Positions 1-7,500 of a DNA stretch of 8,600 nt are shown piece by piece. The stretch's first letter is position 1. Each line of letters opens with the position of its first letter. The translations under genes were made by a program, and so were the position numbers. The DNA lies in the NCBI GenBank assembly GCA_903893935.1, contig CAITOD010000641.1, positions 1 to 8,600 on the forward strand, given 5' to 3'. The notes under the pieces were generated by a model, which saw only the letters and a program-made list of their open reading frames with translations, did not search any database and had not been told where the DNA came from. Source of the stretch: an uncultured Sphingomonadales bacterium (lineage in GTDB: Bacteria; Pseudomonadota; Alphaproteobacteria; Sphingomonadales; Sphingomonadaceae).

Positions 1-6
1 ACCCGA

Positions 7-1113
7 GTGGAACCGGCAGCAGCAAACCCCCCGGCGCCGACCCCCCCGACATCAAACGCCGCCATACCCAATCCGAAAGTGATCGAAGCGATCACCTGGC
101 AGGCCGAATATGCGACGCGCAACATGGCGCCGGTGACCGGGCGCATGGTCCGCTCGCTTCTTGCACTGATGCCAGGACCGACCGAAGTGGGCCGCCGGCT
201 GGCGACCTGGCCCGACAGCGCGATGGAAGATGCCTTGCCGCTGCGGCTGACCGGCGGGTTGCATCACCTCCATCTGACCGGGCGCGAGGCCCGGCTGGCG
301 CCGATCTATGCGGGTGAGCTGGTCGATCAGCCCGCGATCGATGCCGTGGTCGGCGCGGTTGTTGCCGATCACGATGCGCAATTGCTGCCCTGGCTCGATG
401 GACCGCCGCAGACCAACGAGGCGGGGCGATCGGCGGGGGTGATGGGCGCGCTGCTGTGGCTCGCACGCCGGCTGGGGCCACGGTTCGAACTGAACGAACT
501 GGGCGCCAGCGCGGGGATCAATTCGATGCTCGACCGGTTCGCGTTCGATCTCGGCGGCACACTGGCGGGGCGGCCCGATTCGCCGCTGCGCGTGGTGCCC
601 GAATGGCGCGGGCCCCCGCCGCCGGCCGCGCCGGTGGACATCATCGCCATTCGTGGCTGCGATCGCGCGCCGGTCGATCTGACCGATCCGGTCGCGGCGC
701 AGCGGCTGAAAGCCTATGTCTGGAGCGACAGCCCGGAACGCATGGCGCGGCTCGATGCGGCGATCACGCTGGCGCGCGCGAAGCCGCCCCGGCTCGATCG
801 CGCCGATGCCGCGGACTGGACTTGCGCGCGGCTGATCGCGCCGCAAGAGGCCGATTGCACGCGCGTGGTGTTCCATTCGATCGTCTGGCAATATTTGCCC
901 GAAGCGAGCCGCGCGGCGATCACCGCCGGGATCGAGGCGGCCGGCGCGCAGGCCAGCGCCACCCGCCGGCTGGCCTGGGTGCGGCTGGAAACCAATCGCA
1001 CCACGTTTCGCCACGAATTGAGCGTGCGCTATTGGCCAGGTGGCGCGGAGGACGTGATGCTGGGCACCGGGCACGCGCATGGCGCCTGGTTCGAGTGGTT
1101 CGGGGGCGACTAG
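7..1113 (+). CDS. DUF2332 family protein of unknown function
   Basis: Encodes 368 residues if started at the GTG at position 7. Recognised as a DUF2332-family protein (function unknown) from several blocks: a TNEAGRSA stretch at about residues 136-143, the glycine-rich motif ELGASAGIN at 164-172, VVFHSIVWQYLP at 287-298, and a C-terminal GHAHGAWFEW at 355-364. There is no signal peptide or membrane segment, so it is probably cytoplasmic. The order of a glycine-rich loop after a hydrophobic helix and a later hydrophobic strand with aromatic residues resembles a class I methyltransferase fold; that is inference only. The start is uncertain. The frame is open to the window edge, residues 1-24 are Pro/Ala-rich and unlike the family, and GTG at 79 or ATG at 124 are alternatives; none has a clear ribosome binding site. 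The stop overlaps the convergent LtrA gene by 4 bases. Family call fairly sure, start poorly supported. Confidence 0.82.
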   Translation: MEPAAANPPAPTPPTSNAAIPNPKVIEAITWQAEYATRNMAPVTGRMVRSLLALMPGPTEVGRRLATWPDSAMEDALPLRLTGGLHHLHLTGREARLAPIYAGELVDQPAIDAVVGAVVADHDAQLLPWLDGPPQTNEAGRSAGVMGALLWLARRLGPRFELNELGASAGINSMLDRFAFDLGGTLAGRPDSPLRVVPEWRGPPPPAAPVDIIAIRGCDRAPVDLTDPVAAQRLKAYVWSDSPERMARLDAAITLARAKPPRLDRADAADWTCARLIAPQEADCTRVVFHSIVWQYLPEASRAAITAGIEAAGAQASATRRLAWVRLETNRTTFRHELSVRYWPGGAEDVMLGTGHAHGAWFEWFGGD

Positions 1114-2324
1114 ACCGGTAGGCCCCACTGCCGGAAGCGTTCGCGCCAGCCGCCGTGGAGCGAGCCCCATTCCCACACCGCGACCACCAGCAGAACGATG
1201 TCGCACGACGCGGTAAACCCGGTTGCCGTCATCGGCACGACATGCGCCCAGCCGATCAGCGCGATCAGTGCCAACAGGCCGACCAGATGGCTGAGCGGCG
1301 CATTGCCGTGCGGGCTCGAATAGCGCTTGAACAGCGCAAGGCTCAGCAGATAGCAGATCAGCCCGCCGCCGCCCGCCGCGATCAGCGCGGGATGTGCGAG
1401 CGCGCCGGGCGAGGCCATCAGCAGCGCGTCGGACACCGCGGTTGCGATCACCCCGGCGACGATCGGCATGTGCAGATAAGTATAGGCATTGCGTGCGATG
1501 CGGCCGACATCCCCGCTATGCGTGATATGGTGCGCGCCGCGTTCGGCGCCGACATCGAAATAGACCCACCACATCAGCACCGAACCGGCAAAGCAGGCGA
1601 GGAAAGCCAGCATGCGAACGGTGTCGGGCGCGCGTTCGGCAAAGGCGGTGCCGGTCACCACGATGCCTTCGCCCAGCGCGATCAGCACGAACAGCGAAGC
1701 GCGTTCGGCCATGTGGCTGCCCGAAATGTCCCAGTCGGCAGCGCTCGAGCGGCCAAGCCCGGGCACGCGGAAAAACGCGAAAGGGCCGGTGTATTCGATG
1801 GCGAGCGCCGCACTCCACAGCGCGAACTGGCCCCAGCGCGTGGCGACCGTGGCACCCGCCAGCCAGAACGGCGCCGAAAAGACGAACCACATCGCGATGC
1901 GCAGCATGTTGCGGCTGCCCGCGGGGCGCTCGCCCGCCATCGCCCAGACCATGAACAGATTGCGCCCGAGCTGGAGCAGGCAATAGCTGCCCGCGAACAC
2001 CAGCGCGGGCAAAGTGCCATCGAACGCGCGCGGCAGGACGGCGGCCATCACCAGGCTGATCAGCATTGTCGCGATCAGCATCAGCCGCACCGGCACCGTA
2101 TCGGGATTGGCCCAGTTGGTCGCCCACGACGTGTAGATCCACGCCCACCACATCGCCAGAAACAGCGGGCCTGCCTCGGCGAGCCCGGCAAACCCGAGAT
2201 GCGTGCGCACGAATTGCGAAATCTGCGTTATCGCAAAGACATAGACCAGATCGAAAAACAGCTCGAGATTGCTCACCGGGGCGCGTCCGCCGCGATGGTT
2301 GCGCAATAGACCGCGCGAGGTCAT
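1110..2324 (-). CDS. LtrA-family (low temperature requirement A) multi-pass membrane protein
   Basis: Predicted 404-residue inner-membrane protein. The family hallmark ELFFDLVYVFAITQIS lies at residues 21-36, followed by a series of hydrophobic segments running nearly to the C-terminus. Further family-like blocks are HMAERASLFVLIALGEG (about 204-220) and NAYTYLHMP (about 279-287). LtrA was named from a Listeria locus needed for growth in the cold; the biochemical role of the family is not settled, so no substrate is proposed. I chose the ATG at 2324 because the conserved region begins about 20 residues later, as in relatives. A GTG at 2369 in the same frame overlaps the bolA stop as GTGA and would add 15 polar residues. 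Neither start has a strong Shine-Dalgarno. The gene follows bolA on the same strand, with a 41-bp gap or a 4-bp overlap depending on the start, and is probably co-transcribed with it. Confidence 0.9.
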   Translation of the reverse strand: MTSRGLLRNHRGGRAPVSNLELFFDLVYVFAITQISQFVRTHLGFAGLAEAGPLFLAMWWAWIYTSWATNWANPDTVPVRLMLIATMLISLVMAAVLPRAFDGTLPALVFAGSYCLLQLGRNLFMVWAMAGERPAGSRNMLRIAMWFVFSAPFWLAGATVATRWGQFALWSAALAIEYTGPFAFFRVPGLGRSSAADWDISGSHMAERASLFVLIALGEGIVVTGTAFAERAPDTVRMLAFLACFAGSVLMWWVYFDVGAERGAHHITHSGDVGRIARNAYTYLHMPIVAGVIATAVSDALLMASPGALAHPALIAAGGGGLICYLLSLALFKRYSSPHGNAPLSHLVGLLALIALIGWAHVVPMTATGFTASCDIVLLVVAVWEWGSLHGGWRERFRQWGLPV

Positions 2325-2365
2325 CCCGCGATCCGCGCCATGCTGGTGGGCAATGTCATCCGGTC

Positions 2366-2647
2366 TCACTCGCCGGGCGCGCGCGCCTTGATCGCCAGCG
2401 CATGGACGCGCTGGCCGGGCAAGTCGCCAAGCGCTGCGAGCACCAGCCTTTGCCGCTGCAGCCGGCTTTGCCCGGCGAACGCCGCGCTCTCGATCACCAC
2501 CGTAAAATGCGATTCGCCCGAACCATCGTGCCCGGCGTGGCCATGGTGATGCGCGCTGTCGTTGATGACATCGAGCAGCGTTGGGCTGAGCGCGGCGTTT
2601 AGCCGTTCGGTGATTTCGCGTGCAACAGGTCCGGTCATGTCTTCCAT
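2366..2647 (-). CDS. BolA family protein (BolA/IbaG-like, probable glutaredoxin partner)
   Basis: A 93-residue protein matching the usual length of small BolA-like proteins. Features seen: an N-terminal helix (VAREITERLNAAL, residues 8-20), a histidine-rich loop HHHGHAGHDG (33-42), the core strand motif ESHFTVVIES (45-54), the helix RLQRQRLVLAALGDL (62-76) and the C-terminal VHALAIKA motif (81-88). In the family, the invariant histidine of the C-terminal motif and residues in the preceding loop help ligate a shared iron-sulfur cluster with a monothiol glutaredoxin. Roles described for relatives are iron-sulfur trafficking and envelope or stress regulation; which applies here cannot be told. 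The ATG at 2647 is preceded by AGGAG at a 5-base spacing. The frame stays open upstream, but that extension is not BolA-like and would overlap the divergent J-domain gene. The stop overlaps a possible GTG start of ltrA. Confidence 0.93.
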   Translation of the reverse strand: MEDMTGPVAREITERLNAALSPTLLDVINDSAHHHGHAGHDGSGESHFTVVIESAAFAGQSRLQRQRLVLAALGDLPGQRVHALAIKARAPGE

Positions 2648-2652
2648 CCTAA

Positions 2653-2657
2653 CTCCT
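2653..2657 (-). promoter_or_regulatory. Shine-Dalgarno site of the bolA-family gene
   Basis: AGGAG on the minus strand, 5 bases upstream of the ATG at 2647. It decides the start of the BolA-family gene: the next in-frame ATG at 2638 would lie about 14 bases away, and starts further upstream lack such a site. It sits inside the 31-bp gap shared with the divergent J-domain gene. Confidence 0.75.
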
Positions 2658-2678
2658 ATCGCGGCATGGGAAAGCGAA

Positions 2679-3269
2679 ATGAAGCAGGATCGATTCCACG
2701 GACGGGTCAAAGGCACGCAGCGCGGCTGCGATGCCCCCGGCTGCCCCGAAGCGGGCGAATTCCGCGCGCCGGGCGAACAGGCGCCGGGGTTCGACGGGCC
2801 GGGCAATTATCGCTGGTTCTGCCTCGATCATGTCCGCGCGTTCAACCAGGGCTATGATTTCTTTCGCGGCATGACCCCCGAAGAGATCGCGCGCGCGCAA
2901 TCGCCGGTGGCGGGCTGGGCGGCCGAGACGCGCGCGTTTCGGCCCACCGCCGGGATCGATCAGGCCCCGCGCTGGGCCGATTTTACCGATCCGCTCGATG
3001 CGATCGGTGCGCGTGCCCGCGCGCGCGCCGAAGATCATCGCAAGGCGCAGGACGCCGCGCTGCGCGGCATCAGCCCGGCCGACCGGCGCGCCTATGATGC
3101 CCTGGGGCTGGCGTTCGATGCCGATAGGCGGGCCTTGCGCGCGCGCTATTCCGAGCTTGTCCGCCGCTACCACCCCGACCGCAATGGCGGCGATCGCACA
3201 CACGAAGCGCGGCTGGGCGAAGTGGTCGAGGCCTACAACCAGCTGCGCAAGCGCCCGGCCTTTGCCTGA
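2679..3269 (+). CDS. DnaJ-like co-chaperone with C-terminal J domain and N-terminal Cys/His cluster
   Basis: A 196-residue protein. The C-terminal part from about residue 137 is a J domain: AYDALGLAFDADRRALRARYSELVRRY, then the HPD signature at H165-P166-D167, then a helix ending EAYNQLRK. J domains stimulate the ATPase of Hsp70/DnaK through HPD. The N-terminal part holds C17, C22, C48 and H51 (CX4C ... CX2H, with YRWFCLDH around the second pair), which could form a zinc site; that is inference. The middle is rich in Ala/Arg. There are no G/F-rich, central zinc-finger or C-terminal substrate domains as in classical DnaJ, so this is a small specialised J protein. The ATG at 2679 was chosen because the conserved N-terminus begins there; a weak GGGAAAG lies upstream. 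It is divergent from bolA with 31 bp between. In other alphaproteobacteria I recall cobS following such a gene; here an aminotransferase does. Confidence 0.9.
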   Translation: MKQDRFHGRVKGTQRGCDAPGCPEAGEFRAPGEQAPGFDGPGNYRWFCLDHVRAFNQGYDFFRGMTPEEIARAQSPVAGWAAETRAFRPTAGIDQAPRWADFTDPLDAIGARARARAEDHRKAQDAALRGISPADRRAYDALGLAFDADRRALRARYSELVRRYHPDRNGGDRTHEARLGEVVEAYNQLRKRPAFA

Positions 3270-3321
3270 GGAGGCTCGGGGCAAGGTTTCGCCGGCATCG
3301 TCGCTCTGCTAGGCCGTCGCG

Positions 3322-4461
3322 ATGATAGCCACGCTCGAACCGTTTCACGCCATTGCCGTCTCCACGCTGGCGTATCGCCTCGGCAGCGAAGGGCGCTCGA
3401 TCATCCATATGGAATTCGGCCAGCCTTCGACCGGCGCGCCGGCGGCGGCGATCGCCGCGGCGCACCAGGTGCTCGATACCGATCCGATGGGGTATTGGGA
3501 AAGCCACGCGCTCAAGGCGCGGATCGCGCGGCATTATCTGGAGGCCGACAGGGTGACGATCGACCCCTCGCGGATCGTGCTGACGTGCGGCGCGTCGCCC
3601 GCGCTGGTGATGGCGCTGTCGCTGGTCGGCGGGCCGGGCGCGCGCATCGCCTTTGCGCGGCCCGGCTATGTTGCCTATCGCAACAATGCCCGCGCGCTGT
3701 TCATGGAACCGGTCGAAGTGCCTTGCAGCGAGGCGCAGCGCTATCAGCTCGATGCCGCAGCGCTTGAAGCGCTCGATCCTGCGCCCATTGCGGTGATTCT
3801 CGCCAGCCCGGCCAACCCCACCGGCACGGTTATTGCCGAAAGCGAAATGGCGCGGATCGCCAAAGTCTGCGCGCGGCGCGGCATCCGTCTGATTGCCGAC
3901 GAGATCTATCACGGCATCACTTATGGCGCGCCCGCGCACAGCGTGCTGCGCCATGCGCCCGATGCACTGGTGGTGAACAGTTTTTCCAAATATTTCAGCA
4001 TGCCGGGCTGGCGGCTTGGTTGGCTCGTGGTGCCCGAAGCACTGGTCGAACAGGCGCGCGCGCGGATGGGCAACCTGTTTCTGACTCCGCCGGTGCTGAG
4101 CCAGAAAGCCGGGCTGGTCGCGTTCGATTGCCATGCGGAACTGGAAAGCCATGTCGCGACATATGCGCGCAACCGCGACCTGATGCTGGCCGCGCTGCCG
4201 GCGCTGGGGCTCGATCGCATCGCTCCGCCCGATGGCGCGTTCTACATCTATGCCGATGTGGGCCATCTGACCGGTGACAGTTTGAGTTTTGCCATGCGGC
4301 TGCTGCAAGACACCGGGGTGGCGATCGCGCCGGGGGTCGATTTCGACCCGGTGCTGGGCGATCGCTTCGTGCGGTTCAGCTTTGCAGTGGCCACGCCGCT
4401 GGTCGAAGCGGCGCTTGCGCGGATGATCCCCTGGTTTGCTGCACAGCCGCGACGGACATGA
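3322..4461 (+). CDS. PLP-dependent aminotransferase, class I/II (fold type I, AspB-like)
   Basis: A 379-residue cytoplasmic enzyme of the aspartate aminotransferase superfamily. Landmarks in order: the N-terminal substrate segment EFGQPSTGAP (31-40), the cofactor-side ASPALV segment (91-96), N165-P166-T167-G168, D193 in DEIYHG contacting the pyridine nitrogen of PLP, the Schiff-base lysine K223 in SFSKYFSMPGWRLGW, GAFYIY (305-310) and R351 in FVRFSFA, expected to bind the substrate carboxylate. Length and motif spacing are complete, so it should be active in transferring amino groups between an amino acid and a 2-oxo acid. The exact substrates cannot be told from the sequence. The ATG at 3322 is the first start after an in-frame TAG at 3310-3312; its ribosome binding site is poor. 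It lies 52 bp downstream of the J-domain gene on the same strand, so read-through transcription is possible. Its stop is immediately followed by a terminator hairpin. Confidence 0.93.
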   Translation: MIATLEPFHAIAVSTLAYRLGSEGRSIIHMEFGQPSTGAPAAAIAAAHQVLDTDPMGYWESHALKARIARHYLEADRVTIDPSRIVLTCGASPALVMALSLVGGPGARIAFARPGYVAYRNNARALFMEPVEVPCSEAQRYQLDAAALEALDPAPIAVILASPANPTGTVIAESEMARIAKVCARRGIRLIADEIYHGITYGAPAHSVLRHAPDALVVNSFSKYFSMPGWRLGWLVVPEALVEQARARMGNLFLTPPVLSQKAGLVAFDCHAELESHVATYARNRDLMLAALPALGLDRIAPPDGAFYIYADVGHLTGDSLSFAMRLLQDTGVAIAPGVDFDPVLGDRFVRFSFAVATPLVEAALARMIPWFAAQPRRT

Positions 4462-4494
4462 AAAGGGGGCGGGCAACGCGTGTTGCCCGCCCCC
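4461..4494 (-). terminator. Intrinsic terminator hairpin between convergent genes, oriented for the autotransporter
   Basis: Left arm GGGGGCGGGCAAC (4465-4477), loop GCGT, right arm GTTGCCCGCCCCC (4482-4494): a perfect 13-bp GC-rich stem. The plus strand has AAAA at 4461-4464 directly before the stem, so a minus-strand transcript ends the hairpin in UUUU, the layout of a factor-independent terminator. It begins 18 bases after the autotransporter stop. In the plus direction no T-run follows, so for the aminotransferase it would be a weaker stop or a 3'-end-protecting stem. Confidence 0.85.
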
Positions 4495-4512
4495 CGTTCA
4501 CGCGATCAGGCG

Positions 4513-7500
4513 TCAGAGTGCGACTGCAATCGAGGCGCGGATGCCGTAGGCTATGCCCTTGTCGGTGCCGCGTTCCACATCGGTGCCGATTTTCCAGGTA
4601 TAATCGAGCCCGCCTTGCGAGATGCTGAGGTTGCCCAGCCACGCCGAAGGCAAGTGCCCGCCATTGATCGAGAACGTGTCGCCGGTTTCGAACGTCGCGG
4701 TGGTCGTGCCGAGATTGCCCGAAACCCAGGTGCGGCGCCCGGCTTCGACCGCGACCGAGAACGGCCGGCCTTCATGCGTGCTGGGGCCCGCGCTCCATTG
4801 CGCGGTCAGCGTGCCGGTGGCGGTGGTTTGCGTATCGACCCGGCCGAGCACGGTCAGCGCAATCGGGTTGTCGCCGCTTTCGATATACGAGTTTTCCTGA
4901 AGGCGGTCGTATTCGACCACGCCGCGCGGGCGCAAGCTGAAGTGTTCGTTGAGCGCGAGTGTGTACGAAGCCCCGCCGTTGAATGCCGCCGACCAGCCGG
5001 CCCAGTGACCACCGGCGTGGTACTGGAAATAAGTGGTGTTGATGGCGGTTGTCGTGGAGGTGGTGAATTCGCCGTTGAACGTGCGCTTGGCATCAAAGGT
5101 TTCGCGACCGAGATTGCCCCCCGCCCAGAGATACAGCGGGCCGGCCGATTTGCGCCAGAACAGGCCCAATTCGAACTCACCGACATCGACTTTCTGATAC
5201 GTATCAGCTTTGGCGCTGCCGGTCAGCCAGGCGAGCTCGAAGCCCACATTGCCGATCGGCGTAGCTTTTTCAAATCCGGTCGAGATGCCGCCGCCGCTGG
5301 TCTTGAAGCCGGGCGTGTCGCCGAATGTGCGCGTGCCGTGGAACACGATCGGCTCAAGCCATGCCGATGACTGGCTGATCGAGAACATCGTCGAATCGTC
5401 GTCGAAGTGCTTGTCGGCAATCCGCGTTGCGCGGGTCACCACATCGAACGTGCCACCGGCATAGTCGGGCAGCAGTTCGTTGAAGCGGCCGCGCAAAGTC
5501 GGCGTGTCATAGGCCAGCAGCAGCGTGCTTTGCAGGTTGGTGTTGTTGTCGCTCGAAGCATCGTTGAGGATGGCTTGATAGGCTGCCGTCTGCGCGCTGG
5601 TCAGGCCCAGTTGCGCGGCGGTCGCATGCGCGATGGTGACATAGACATCGTTGGCATCGGTGCTGACGCTGCCGGTAAACAGCACCGGAAGGTTGAACGA
5701 CGAATTGGTCAGCGTGCTGGCGCCGGTCAGCGTTGTCGCGGTCAGCACATCGTATTTGCCGACCACGTTGGTCAGCGAATTGATCGCCAGCGAGATCACC
5801 GCCCCGCTCTGGAACGTGGCCGATTTGGCCAGCAACAGCGACGAGCTGCCCGACGTGCCGTCAACAAACACGCGCAGCGCTGCGCCCGATGCCACGTTGA
5901 GCGAACCGATCGTGCTGGTGCCCAGCGCATTGGCACCGAAGGTGCCGCCGTTGACGGCAACCGCAAGATTGGGCGCGTTGAGCACCGTGCCGAGGAATGA
6001 TGCACTGTTGTTGAGCGTCAGCGAGCTGGCGCCCGTCCCGTTGAAGAAATTGACCGCGCCGTTGGTCGGCGTGTTGAACTGGGCATAGTTGTTCAGCGTC
6101 ATCGCCAGCGTGCCGGCACCGCCGCTGCTGCCGACGTTGATATTGCCCACCCAGCGGGTCACATCGCCGGCGGTGATCGTGTTGGTGCTGCCGGCACCCA
6201 GATAGAGATTGCCGGTCACGCCGCCGCTGTTGATGTTGACGGTGTTGGCGCCGGTGCCGAGGTAGATGTCGCCGGTGATCCCGGCATAGAGCGTGGCGGT
6301 CAGCGGGTTGTAGCCGGTGGCTGCTTCATCGGTGGTTTCGTTGGTCTGGTTGGCAACGGTATAGCTTTGCGTCAGCGTGATCGCGCTGCTGGTATGCGAC
6401 AGGTCGATCGCCGCGACCGTCGATCCGGCCTGCGGCGAGGCCGAAACGCTGATGTTGCCCTGGTTGGTGAACGACGTGACCGTGCCCGACAGATCCTGGA
6501 TGGCATAGACGTTGCCGCTGACCTGATTGTTCGAAGCCGCCGCTGCCTTGATCGTGCCCGAGTTGAAAATCGTACCGACGGTCGAGCCGGGCTGGATCAG
6601 GATGGCAGTCGCCGCCGTATCGCTGGTGGTCACACTGACCGTGCCGTAGATTTCCATCCCGCCGGTGAGCGTTACAGCGCCGCCACGCCCGCCGATCACC
6701 ACGCCATAGGCCGCAACACCCGAAGTGCCGGCAGCGCTTGCGGTGACGGTGCCATCGATGCCCAGCGCAAAACTGCCGCTGTTGGTGTTGGGGTTCAGGC
6801 TGCCGTTGTCGGTGTTGGCATTGGCGCCGATGGTGATCGCGTTGGCGCCACCGATCTGCAGCGCGGGGTTGTTGCCATAGGCCGTGATGCTGCCGCGGTT
6901 GGAGTCGGTCGAGGTCGAAGTGGTCGGCGCGTTGATCACGATGCCCCCGGCCACGCTGCCATCGATTTCGACAATCGGCGCAGTGCCCGGGTTGAAATAG
7001 TTGCCGCCAACCGAAGGGCCGCTGTTGAGGCCGCTTTTGGTCAGCGTGAGCGAAGTGCCCTGCGTATCGGTATAACTGGTCGAATTGCTGATCGCGCCAT
7101 CGAGCAGGATGATGCCCGCGACATTGCCCGATTGCACATAGCCTTGCGCGCCCGACCCGGTCACCGTTACCACGCCGCCGATCGTCACGTTGCCGGTCGC
7201 AGCGCTGTTGGTGGCGGTGTTGGCGGTCACCGCGTTGAGCTTCACGCCATAGCTGTTGTCGCCCAGCACGGTGATATTGCCTTCGGTGCTCAGCGAACCG
7301 TTGAGCGTGCCGTCGATCTGGATCCCGGCCGAGTTTTCACCGTCGATGGCAATCGTGCCGGTATAGGTGTTGGAACCGATGGTGGTCGCGGTGTTGTTGG
7401 AGATCGAGCCGTTGATCACGCCGCCGGCTGCGCCATAAATGCCATAGCGGTTGTAGACCCCCGACACGGCGCTTTCAACAAATGCGCCGCTGATTGTCGT

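Noticed and set aside
52..1206. Minus-strand open frame across the DUF2332 gene, and 1155-2309 on the plus strand across ltrA
   Set aside because: Both are Arg/Pro/Gln/His-rich shadows. The real genes carry recognisable family motifs on the opposite strands.
2648..2806. N-terminal extension of the BolA frame to 2806
   Set aside because: The added residues are Pro/Ser/Cys-rich, unlike BolA, would overlap the J-domain gene, and the ATG at 2647 has a good ribosome binding site.
3070..4476. Long open frame on the minus strand opposite the aminotransferase (468 codons)
   Set aside because: Its protein is Arg/His/Gln-rich with no domain. It mirrors the strong third-position G/C bias of the real gene, which has complete catalytic motifs on the plus strand.
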